In this document: one piece after another, positions 34,489 to 42,794 of the stretch | Layout: every line of letters begins with the position of its first letter | How positions within the stretch are numbered: the stretch's first letter is position 1 | Origin: Melieria omissa | Lineage: Eukaryota; Arthropoda; Insecta; Diptera; Ulidiidae | Assembly: GCA_963971225.1 (NCBI GenBank) | Contig: OZ020268.1 | Location: 42,353,348-42,417,347 of the forward strand | Direction: 5' to 3' | Length of the DNA stretch: 64,000 nucleotides | The notes under the pieces: generated by a model | Seen by the model: the letters and a program-made list of their open reading frames with translations, nothing else | Told to the model about the DNA's origin: nothing | The model's database searches: none | Position numbers and translations under genes: made by a program

Positions 34489-35787
34489 ATGAGCGGTAGT
34501 GAATTAGAACAAATTTTAGATAGGATTGCTAAGTTAACTGTAGAAGATAAAAGAGTTCAAGACAATAAAATGGATGCGGAGCAGATAACGGCTATCGTGG
34601 AGGCGGCAGTGTCGGCCGCCCTCGCAAGACAGAAACAAGATTTTGAAGAGCAAATCCGAACATTGACAGCGCGGGTGACTTCACTAAATACTGACACGAC
34701 AGTGGTGACGTACGAACCAGTAGTGATAGATCCCAGAGCTCCAAAGTGCGACGAGCCTTTGGATCTAGTAAAATCTCTGCCTGAATTCGACGGACAGGCC
34801 AACAATTACGTATCGTGGCGCCAAGCGGCCCACACAGCTTATGAGTTATTTAAGAATTACCCCAAAAGCTCTAGGCACTTTCAAGCTGTAGGAATAATCC
34901 GGAATAAGGTCAAAGGCTCTGCTGACGCAGTGTTAGCGTCTTTTAACACAGTCTTAAACTTTAACGCGATTATCGCGAGACTGGACTTTACTTATGCGGA
35001 TAAACGTCCGGTCTATTTAGTCGAGCAGGAGCTGTCTACCTTAAGACAAGGTAGCCTCACAGTGCTACGATTCTTCGACGAAGTTGAAAAAAAGCTAACG
35101 CTGTTAACGAACAAAACCATTATGACATATGAGGGTGAAATGGCTGCGACAATCTGCAGCAAGTACAGAGCGGACGCTCTGAGAATTTTTATTTCTGGCT
35201 TAAAAAAGCCACTTTGTGACATTCTCTTCGCGGCACGACCTGAAGATCTTCCTAGCGCTTTGGCACTGGCCCAAGAGGTAGAAGCAAATCGCGAACGATA
35301 CCTCTTTGCATCCAGTTACGCGGCGCGGAATGATGAACAAAATAGGAATAACAAATCAAACTACAATGACCAAAGCAAACCACAGAGCCGGGAGCAGCAA
35401 AGGAATCCTCATCTTGCGGGCAGACAATCGTGGGGAACTGGAAATAATAGGCAGGTGTCACGGGATCAACCCACACCGATGGAAATCGATCCCTCTGAGT
35501 CGCGATTGCGCCAGAATACAAACTGGCGGCGCAGTCCCTCGCAACAGACAGGACTACAGCAACCCAAACCCAATAATCAACAGGACTTTCAGCCAAGCAA
35601 GCGGCGGGCAGAAAGATCGGAAAGATTCACCGGACCAAAATTGCAGAGAGTGAACAACATCGAACAGGGGGAAGTTCTGGAATCGGACTATGAGCGGGAA
35701 GCGGAAACAGCTGCAGAAAATCTGGATGAGGAACAGCTTAATTTTTTAGGGGGCAGTCCCTGCTCCCGTGGATCAAGCGAACCATAG
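34489..35787 (+). CDS. gag: Errantivirus Gag
   Basis: 432 codons, structural polyprotein forming the particle in the cytoplasm. Residues about 20-65 look like a coiled coil (KMDAEQITAIVEAAV and onward). Residues about 90-275 are the capsid-like part (LPEFDGQANNYVSWRQAA, then VKGSADAV, ARLDFTYADKRPVYLVEQEL, FISGLKKPLCD). The C-terminal third is Gln/Asn/Arg-rich and basic, and would be the RNA-binding part. No CCHC zinc knuckle is present, as in several errantiviruses. The ATG at 34489 is the first of the frame after the leader uORF. Pol lies in the -1 frame, reached at the slippery site 35742-35748 just before the Gag stop. No lesions are visible. Confidence 0.9.
   Translation: MSGSELEQILDRIAKLTVEDKRVQDNKMDAEQITAIVEAAVSAALARQKQDFEEQIRTLTARVTSLNTDTTVVTYEPVVIDPRAPKCDEPLDLVKSLPEFDGQANNYVSWRQAAHTAYELFKNYPKSSRHFQAVGIIRNKVKGSADAVLASFNTVLNFNAIIARLDFTYADKRPVYLVEQELSTLRQGSLTVLRFFDEVEKKLTLLTNKTIMTYEGEMAATICSKYRADALRIFISGLKKPLCDILFAARPEDLPSALALAQEVEANRERYLFASSYAARNDEQNRNNKSNYNDQSKPQSREQQRNPHLAGRQSWGTGNNRQVSRDQPTPMEIDPSESRLRQNTNWRRSPSQQTGLQQPKPNNQQDFQPSKRRAERSERFTGPKLQRVNNIEQGEVLESDYEREAETAAENLDEEQLNFLGGSPCSRGSSEP
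35742..35767 (+). promoter_or_regulatory. -1 ribosomal frameshift site with hairpin (Gag/Pol)
   Basis: T TTT TTA at 35742-35748 matches the X XXY YYZ rule in the Gag frame (codons AAT TTT TTA). A hairpin follows at once: stem 35749-35756 with 35760-35767, eight pairs including one G-U, 3-nt loop. In the -1 frame there is no stop from the heptamer to the protease. The lack of a 5-9 nt spacer is unusual; part of the stem may be open when the ribosome reaches it. Confidence 0.8.
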
Positions 35788-35807
35788 GCGAAGCAGGAAG
35801 GCAAATA

Positions 35808-38800
35808 ATGTTACTGGTGGACACAGGTGCATCAAAAAACTACATTAAACCGTTACCAGAGCTGAAAGGAATCATACCGGTATTAACTCCTTTCGTAGTT
35901 AAGTCCATCCATGGCAATAATATTGTAAAAGAAAAATGTAAAATAAAACTGTTCGGAAAAAACGCAGACTTCTTTATATTACCGGGACTTACGACGTTTG
36001 ATGGTATCATAGGTTTGGACCTACTAAACCAAGTAAACGCGAAGATAGACTTGAGTAAAAATGTAATACACTATAATAATACAGAGGAAACTCTATTATT
36101 TCTTGAATGTAAAAATGTTAATTTTATTAAAATACAAAATGAGGAAATCCCGACAGCAGTAAGAGACCAATTTTGCAAAATGATAAAGAGCAGGTTAAAG
36201 GTATTTGCGGATCCTAACGAATCCCTTCCCTACAACACTAACGTTCTTGCCACTATACGAACCAGGGACGAAGAGCCAATCTACTCCAAGCTCTATCCAT
36301 ATCCAATGGGAGTTACGGAATTTGTTAACAATGAGATACGGGACCTTCTAGCGAACGGTATCATTAGGCCCTCGAGGTCTCCGTACAATAATCCTATCTG
36401 GGTCGTAGATAAAAAGGGCACGGACCAGTCAGGCAATAAGAAAAAACGTTTGGTTATAGATTTCCGAAAGTTAAACAATAATACGATTGATGATAAATAC
36501 CCTATGCCAAATGCTATGATGATATTGGCAAATATGAAAAATGCCGAGTACTTTACTACTATAGACCTCAAGTCGGGGTTTCACCAAATTGAGTTGGCCG
36601 AGCGGGACAGAGAGAAGACGGCTTTCTCAGTAAACAATGGCAAGTACGAGTTCTGCCGCCTGCCATTTGGATTGAAGAATGCCCCAGGCATTTTTCAACG
36701 GGCAATAGACGATGTTCTTAGAGAACAAATCGGCAAAACATGCCACGTTTACGTAGATGATGTTATCATCTACTCAAAAACCATGGACCAACATGTGAAA
36801 GATGTGGATTGGGTTTTAAGGAACCTTTATGAAGCCAATATGAGGGTCTCGGTTGAAAAATCGAAATTCTTCAAAACTGAAGTCGAGTATTTAGGATTTA
36901 TAGTAGCAAGGGGAGGGGTGAAATCATGCCCTGAAAAGGTCAACGCCATAAAAAATTATGAAAAACCTACCACCTTACGCGGACTCCGATCGTTCTTGGG
37001 TCTCGCGAGTTACTACAGATGCTTTATAAGAGATTTTGCAAGCATAGCAAAACCACTCACGGATATCCTAAGAGGTGATAATGGCAAGGTTAGCGCCAGT
37101 CAGTCCAAAAAAATTAAAATTGACTTAAATTCGGAAAGCCTTAAAGCCTTCAACAAACTCAGAGAAGTACTCTCATCGGAAGACGTCATGCTGACCTATC
37201 CGGATTTTAATAAGCCGTTTAGTCTAACGACAGACGCATCGTCTCGTGGTATAGGTGCGGTACTCTCTCAGAGTGGAAAACCTATCACAATGATATCGAG
37301 AACACTTAGGGAAAATGAGGAACATTTTGCAACGAATGAAAGAGAACTGCTTGCGATTGTTTGGGCCTTAAAGAGCCTAAGAAATTACCTTTACGGTGTG
37401 AAAGAGTTGGACATTTACACTGATCACCAACCACTAACATTTGCGGTCTCGGACAAAAACCCTAACGCCAAGATAAAAAGGTGGAAGGCGCTTATAGAAG
37501 ATTATAATGCGAGAATTCACTATAAGCCAGGTAAAGAAAATCATGTTGCGGACGCATTGTCCAGACAACACATGAATATGATAAACGTGGACGCAAGCTC
37601 AGACTGCGCTACTATTCATAGTGAGGAATCTCGGACCTACACTATTGAATCTGTCGAAAAACCAGTTAATTGTTTTAGAAATCAAATTATAATAGAAGAA
37701 GGCGAGCTCCAATCGAAACGATCATTTATTGTATTCGGTACCAAAACAAGACACGTAATTTCTTTTTCCGAGGACGAATTTTTGATGAGAACACTCCAGG
37801 AAGTTATAAATGATAGTGTAGTAAATGCTATCCACTGTAGCCTACCAGTCCTAGCACGAATCCAAAGTAGGCTGGTTGAGTTATACCCAGCAGTAAAATT
37901 CCGCCACACGCAGAAAATGGTAACAGACATTTATGACATATCGGACCAGAATGAGATTGTAGTTGCTGAACACAATCGAGCCCACAGGGCAGTACAAGAA
38001 AACGTTAAGCAAATACTGAACGACTATTTTTTTCCAAAAATGGAAAAAAAAACAAAAGAAGTGGTTCTTAATTGCAAAATTTGTTCGAAAGCGAAATATG
38101 ACAGACACCCGAAGAAACATGCTATTGCGGAGACACCAATACCATCCCACCCGGGGGAAATACTCCATATTGATATATTTTCCACAGACAAAAAATATTT
38201 CCTAACTTGCTTGGATAAATTTTCCAAATTCGCGGTGGTGCAAAAAATCGCATCTAGGACTATAACCGATATAAAACCGCAAATTTTACAACTTATGAAT
38301 TTTTTCTCGGGAACCAAGACAGTTTACTGTGACAACGAGAAATCACTAAATTCGCAGACTATAAAAACCATCCTTCGGAATCATTTTAACGTGGAAATAG
38401 CTAATGCCCCACCGTTGCACAGCACGTCGAACGGCCAGGTTGAGCGGTTCCATAGTACTCTAACAGAGATAGCTAGGTGCCTAAAGCTCGAAAAAAACCT
38501 GGATGACACGGATGATTTGATTCTTTTAGCAACTATTGAATATAACAAGTCCGTACATTCGGTTACTAACAAGAGACCAATTGACGTTCTTCACTCCACA
38601 TCGCCACTGACCGAGGAAATAAGACGGAAAATAGAAAAAGTTCAGAGAACCAACCTAGAAACACATAACAAAGGTAGGGAAAACCGGACATATAACGCTG
38701 GTGACAAGGTCTTAGTGAAAACAAACAGAAGATTGGGAAACAAGTTGACCCCCCTCTATGTAGAACAGGTTGTTGAAGAAGACCTTGGCACCACCGTTCT

Positions 38801-38846
38801 CATAAAGGGGAGGAGGGTCCATAAAGATAATTTAAGACCTCCTTAA
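35808..38846 (+). CDS. pol: Errantivirus Pol: protease, reverse transcriptase, RNase H, integrase
   Basis: 1012 codons from the first ATG; the natural product is more likely a Gag-Pol fusion reached by frameshift, since the frame is already open upstream of that ATG. Protease: VDTGASKN (residues 4-11). RT: FRKLNNNTIDDKYPMPN, LPFGLKNAPGIFQ and YVDD (315-318). RNase H: TDASSRGIGAV (about 474), ERELLAIVWAL, HVADALSR. Integrase: zinc module with HNRAHRA and CKICSKAKY, then the catalytic Asp789, Asp842 and Glu879, the last two separated by 36 residues. All motifs are present and there are no stops. It copies the RNA genome in the cytoplasm and integrates the DNA in the nucleus. Env starts 17 bp downstream. 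Confidence 0.95.
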   Translation: MLLVDTGASKNYIKPLPELKGIIPVLTPFVVKSIHGNNIVKEKCKIKLFGKNADFFILPGLTTFDGIIGLDLLNQVNAKIDLSKNVIHYNNTEETLLFLECKNVNFIKIQNEEIPTAVRDQFCKMIKSRLKVFADPNESLPYNTNVLATIRTRDEEPIYSKLYPYPMGVTEFVNNEIRDLLANGIIRPSRSPYNNPIWVVDKKGTDQSGNKKKRLVIDFRKLNNNTIDDKYPMPNAMMILANMKNAEYFTTIDLKSGFHQIELAERDREKTAFSVNNGKYEFCRLPFGLKNAPGIFQRAIDDVLREQIGKTCHVYVDDVIIYSKTMDQHVKDVDWVLRNLYEANMRVSVEKSKFFKTEVEYLGFIVARGGVKSCPEKVNAIKNYEKPTTLRGLRSFLGLASYYRCFIRDFASIAKPLTDILRGDNGKVSASQSKKIKIDLNSESLKAFNKLREVLSSEDVMLTYPDFNKPFSLTTDASSRGIGAVLSQSGKPITMISRTLRENEEHFATNERELLAIVWALKSLRNYLYGVKELDIYTDHQPLTFAVSDKNPNAKIKRWKALIEDYNARIHYKPGKENHVADALSRQHMNMINVDASSDCATIHSEESRTYTIESVEKPVNCFRNQIIIEEGELQSKRSFIVFGTKTRHVISFSEDEFLMRTLQEVINDSVVNAIHCSLPVLARIQSRLVELYPAVKFRHTQKMVTDIYDISDQNEIVVAEHNRAHRAVQENVKQILNDYFFPKMEKKTKEVVLNCKICSKAKYDRHPKKHAIAETPIPSHPGEILHIDIFSTDKKYFLTCLDKFSKFAVVQKIASRTITDIKPQILQLMNFFSGTKTVYCDNEKSLNSQTIKTILRNHFNVEIANAPPLHSTSNGQVERFHSTLTEIARCLKLEKNLDDTDDLILLATIEYNKSVHSVTNKRPIDVLHSTSPLTEEIRRKIEKVQRTNLETHNKGRENRTYNAGDKVLVKTNRRLGNKLTPLYVEQVVEEDLGTTVLIKGRRVHKDNLRPP

Positions 38847-38863
38847 GATTCACTAACAAAAAA

Positions 38864-40414
38864 ATGCTAATTCATTTGTTTCTTACGATTAGGTTACTGG
38901 AAATCATATTCTCCATTACAATGACTGAGGCGATGAAACTAATTGACTACACCAACTCGGACTACATACCAATCATGGACGGGGAGGCAATAATATGGGA
39001 ACAATATGACTACCTGATGCACCTTACAAACCTAACATTTTATGCTTCAACAATAGACGAGACAAGGAGACTCTCTGAGTTTTTCCCTCAATCACATATG
39101 AGGAAATTATTGGACTCGGACACGGGCCATATTGAGACTTTGCTGCAGACAGTCGGGATCCATCATCGACACGCAAGGAGCATTAACTTCCTTGGTACGG
39201 CTCTGAAGGCGGTAGCTGGTACGCCCGACTTTGACGACTTTCAGAAACTACAGACAAGACAGGACAGGCTAATCGATTCAAACAACAAACAGTATGAAAT
39301 AAATACCCGCACCCAACTTAAAATTTTAGAATTAACCAATACCGTTAACAAAATCATTGGCATTAAGAAGATAGAGGAAATCGACACAGGCCACCTTTAT
39401 GAAACGCTCTTAGCCAGAAATAGAATGATAATATCAAATTTGGAAACAATCATAATTTCAGTAACTTTAGCCAAGATAAATGTAATTAATCCAGTCATAT
39501 TAGATAGTCAAGACATTGATAAAATTGTAAACGAGCACTCTACGAATTTTACAATAACAGAAGTAATGGGGATATCTAGTGTTAAGGTATTACAAAATAA
39601 GGAGTATTTAGTGTTTATTATAAAATATCCAAAACCTATGTTAACATGTAAGAAATTAAGTCTTTTTGGAGTCCAACATGGAAATAGGATCCTACATTTT
39701 GGGCAAACCAACAACGTGGCGAAATGCGGAAATGACGTCTACGCTGTCGATTGCCAGCGCTCAGTAACAACGACCTTCTGCAAGAAAATCGGGGTCAAAA
39801 CGTGTGGCCAGCAACTTGTCTCTGGTGGGGTGGCGAATTGCAGTACAACCTTCAACAACCAGGGTGCCATAATTGAGGTCGACGATGGTATCATCCTCAT
39901 CAACAATCAAGTAGCCCACGTGAAGGGTGAAGGTCAGGCAGTGAGAACCGTTAAGGGGACGTACCTACTTACCTTCCAAAATCAAGTCGAAGTCAACGGT
40001 ACGGTGTTCCGAAACATGAATTCCGAGTCCAAACGAAAACCAGAAGCACCGGCATTTCCCCAAATTAATCTGAATGATGAACTTGAGGTTCTGAGCTTAC
40101 CTTATCTGCATGACCTGAATCTGCAAAATATCAACCATATCGAAAATCTACGGCAGGAGGTTGTCTCAAAAACAACGGTATTTGCTTGCGCAGTATCTAG
40201 CATAGTGGTACTTCTGGCTATCTGGCAGGCAGTGGTTATTTGGAGGAGACGAGCGGCCGCTAAAGCTGTGGACGTCGCCTTACGAGAAATACCGAAGAGG
40301 ATCGCGGACGCCCCTCACTTAGGAAGGGAAAAGTTAACACCTAATTGTCCGCAACCAGCGCCCCCCGAGAAGGCGCTAGTGGCGGACCTGACCAGCGGCC
40401 AAAGAAGAACGTAA
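38864..40414 (+). CDS. env: Errantivirus Env (F-like membrane fusion glycoprotein)
   Basis: 516 codons. The N-terminal 20 or so residues are hydrophobic (signal peptide). A furin-type site RHAR (102-105) is followed by SINFLGTALKAVAGTPDFDD, the fusion-peptide-like pattern of errantivirus Env and baculovirus F proteins. The ectodomain has several N-glycosylation sequons (NLT, NFT, NCS) and a cysteine-rich region at about 263-330. A membrane segment lies at 437-460, followed by a basic cytoplasmic tail. The last 27 residues are encoded by the 3' LTR. The first ATG of the frame is 38864, but the spliced form probably starts in the leader (34377) and joins at about 38893. No disrupting lesion is visible. 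Confidence 0.9.
   Translation: MLIHLFLTIRLLEIIFSITMTEAMKLIDYTNSDYIPIMDGEAIIWEQYDYLMHLTNLTFYASTIDETRRLSEFFPQSHMRKLLDSDTGHIETLLQTVGIHHRHARSINFLGTALKAVAGTPDFDDFQKLQTRQDRLIDSNNKQYEINTRTQLKILELTNTVNKIIGIKKIEEIDTGHLYETLLARNRMIISNLETIIISVTLAKINVINPVILDSQDIDKIVNEHSTNFTITEVMGISSVKVLQNKEYLVFIIKYPKPMLTCKKLSLFGVQHGNRILHFGQTNNVAKCGNDVYAVDCQRSVTTTFCKKIGVKTCGQQLVSGGVANCSTTFNNQGAIIEVDDGIILINNQVAHVKGEGQAVRTVKGTYLLTFQNQVEVNGTVFRNMNSESKRKPEAPAFPQINLNDELEVLSLPYLHDLNLQNINHIENLRQEVVSKTTVFACAVSSIVVLLAIWQAVVIWRRRAAAKAVDVALREIPKRIADAPHLGREKLTPNCPQPAPPEKALVADLTSGQRRT
38881..38892 (+). promoter_or_regulatory. Predicted env splice acceptor
   Basis: A pyrimidine-rich stretch (about 38873-38885) precedes AG at 38891-38892. 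Joining leader position 34402 to 38893 puts the leader ATG in the env reading frame (checked by frame arithmetic). Other acceptors nearby are possible. Confidence 0.5.
40321..40331 (+). promoter_or_regulatory. Polypurine tract
   Basis: AGGAAGGGAAA ends directly at the 3' LTR. This is the expected plus-strand primer site. Confidence 0.85.
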
Positions 40415-40735
40415 TGCAGCTGGACTGTAGCTGCCGGTAGGCGCTGACGGTGCAGAATCGACAGCAACCGTTTGCGCCGGTCGGGGTCGATGCACGGACC
40501 ACCAGGGCATCGGAATATGAAACCCAGCACGAGCCGCAAACGCAGCAAAAACGGCTAAAACAACAACAACGCTGCCGTTTAACACGAACTGCGAATGCAG
40601 CGACGTCCATCGCCGTCGCGGAATGTAGGGTTTAGTATTAAGTTTGAATTTTGTAATTGGCACTTGAAAGAATAAAGTGAAGTGAAACGGTTGAGCTCAA
40701 AAGAGCCAACCACTTACCCAATAAAACTATTAATT
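40332..40735 (+). repeat. 3' LTR
   Basis: 404 bp, identical by eye to 33787-34190. It contains the end of env (to 40414) and AATAAA signals at 40671-40676 and 40720-40725. It is followed by TATATA. Confidence 0.95.
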
Positions 40736-40741
40736 TATATA

Positions 40742-42540
40742 AATATATAAACATTGTGAATAAACAATCAAATATTTTGTACCAAAACTTCAGCTACTTA
40801 CTTAGCTCAATCCATGAATCTGATTTCTTAATTAAGTTTAGTTGAATCGATAATTCGTTGAGTGGGCCCGACTAGTTAAACAAGAAAGAATGAAGAAAGA
40901 AGAGGAAAACCACAATGCGAATCTTTCAAACAGCATAGGACTTTGCCTTTGTATGCTCTACCAGCACCAACTAAATCATTCTTGATCACTTCTGTTCAAA
41001 GGGGCTATCTGTCCTATTTTGATGTTCTGGTGCCAGCTTTTCAAAGCCCTTAGTTACCGCAGAATATTTTTGCTAAGTTGTCAAAAGTTGTATGCAATCT
41101 AAAACTATGATGTACCCAAACCCTGAGACCAACCTCGCTCAGTTTCTGATCAGTTTTACCTAATCTACATCCAAGTTCCGTTCACACTAAAATATGAACA
41201 ATATTTCAAACCAGTGGAAAGTTGCCTTACAAAGCAGTCAAATGACAGTTGGACTCAGGTTTAGATTCTCTTATTACTCTTTCAGCGTGGAAAACCCTAG
41301 ATTTGCCATCCCAGTGCAATGTGAAAAACTCAAAGAAAATATTTTGTAACTAAAATATTGCAATGGTCAGCTTAGGACTGTGGCACATTGGGTTTGCCGT
41401 ATGATTGACTGTCTGTCTGCGCCTATGTAAATATGTGTGCGTACACTTTTCGATTAGTATTATGAATATATTTTTGCCCGAAAATCGTTCGATGTCGTTC
41501 ATATTTTTATAGCGGCATCTGGCCGCATTCAGTGAAGCGCAGCTGCTGACCGCTCGGACCCGCTCAGGTTCTGTGTTCACTTTGGTCTATGCAAACGCAA
41601 ACTCGGGCACACACTCACACACATTCACACACACACACACATAAATGCATTTGCGTGTGTTTAAGCTATTTAGGCCACTTTGCAATTTGACGATAATCAT
41701 AAGCAATTTCTGATTGATTTCTCAATGGGTTTCGAAGAACTTATTTAGCTCCGCACTATCGTACACACACACACACACGTTCTCTCCGTCTCTCTCTGTG
41801 TGTGTGTTGCTGCTAATAGAGTGATGAACATTTATGCGCAATTTCTATGCCAAAAAGCTGATTGCATAGCAGAGTAATCGAGTTTTAGGATACAACGCAA
41901 CGGCAGCCATGAAAGTTACATTGCCGACTATGGCAATTGGGTTTTCAGTGGTAAATTTAAATATTGCACTATGAAAATACCAATTGCAAGTTTTAGAAGA
42001 TTTCAAACGAAATTTCAATATCATCAGCACCTAAGATGATACTGAAATTTCAGATAGCAAAATTTCAGTTGATTAATTCAAGTAACGTTAAGCAAAAATC
42101 AGGTAACAGGTTGCGATATGACTAGCTTGAAATTTCATAACAATTTGTGTTGCTCAAGTAATTTTGCTGAATTTTACAACCCAGGCGGGTGAATTTCTTT
42201 TTCAATATCTTTTTTTTATGTTGAGAGATTGGTTCGTGCCTGCGATTTGCTCAGACAAAATTTTAGTTTGTGTTTGTGCGAAGTTCACTCACCCTCAATA
42301 AACAGTTCGAGTTATGTCACATAATAACGTAAAATGTTGTTGTTACATGAAACGCCACAAAACTGGTCGTTGTGACAAGTTGGACAGATTTGGCGTGCGT
42401 CATAATCTCGGTAATGTGACCTGTGACAGACATACACACTTTTTTAGCTTTCAATTAGTTAGTTCGTGCTGAATTTGGTTGCTCAAAACGTTGAGAAAAT
42501 TAGTTCAAATATGAGTCGAAATTGTTTAACTAATAAATAC
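40742..42540. other. No gene seen
   Basis: Host-like DNA with CA runs near 41610-41640 and 41765-41780. Short frames lack domains. Confidence 0.5.
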
Positions 42541-42794
42541 GCTAAATAGTCAGAGGGTTGTTGAATTCCAACTCAAATATTTGTCTTGAATAGCAGCCAT
42601 ATGGAAAAGGTAAACAAATGCAAGTATCTTTTTCCCAAAAGATCCCGTTTGGATCTACAGGGATCCAACCACATAAGGGAAGGACACCGGTTTTTCCGAA
42701 AAATGAAAGGACCCAATAGAGTCTTCGAGTGGAAGTGCTTGCCGCACACACCCCTTCCGTAACCTAACCTAACCTAACCTAACCTAACCTAATA
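42541..42794 (+). repeat. Possible retroposon 3' end with (AACCT)6 tail
   Basis: A sequence block richer in GC than its surroundings ends in six exact AACCT units (42761-42790). AACCT-type tails also end the SINE at 6073. No target duplication or coding motif was found, so the left boundary is a guess. Confidence 0.35.

Larger units (their letters stand above)
33787..40735 (+). mobile_element. Gypsy-type errantivirus provirus, apparently complete
   Basis: A 6949-bp insect endogenous retrovirus: LTR, tRNA-primer site, repeat-rich leader, gag, pol (in -1 frame), env, polypurine tract, LTR. Both LTRs are 404 bp and identical on reading through them base by base, and all three large frames are open. 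Identical LTRs mean a very recent insertion, because they are copied from one template. LTRs beginning AGTTAAC, the TATATA target and a retained env place it in the gypsy/Errantivirus group. Expression and activity cannot be judged from sequence. Confidence 0.95.

Noticed and set aside
34489..35787. CCHC zinc knuckle in Gag
   Set aside because: No Cys-x2-Cys-x4-His-x4-Cys pattern is present. The basic C-terminal tail takes the RNA-binding place.
42761..42790. Interstitial telomere
   Set aside because: Only six units, and the same word ends a SINE nearby. A retroposon tail is a simpler explanation.
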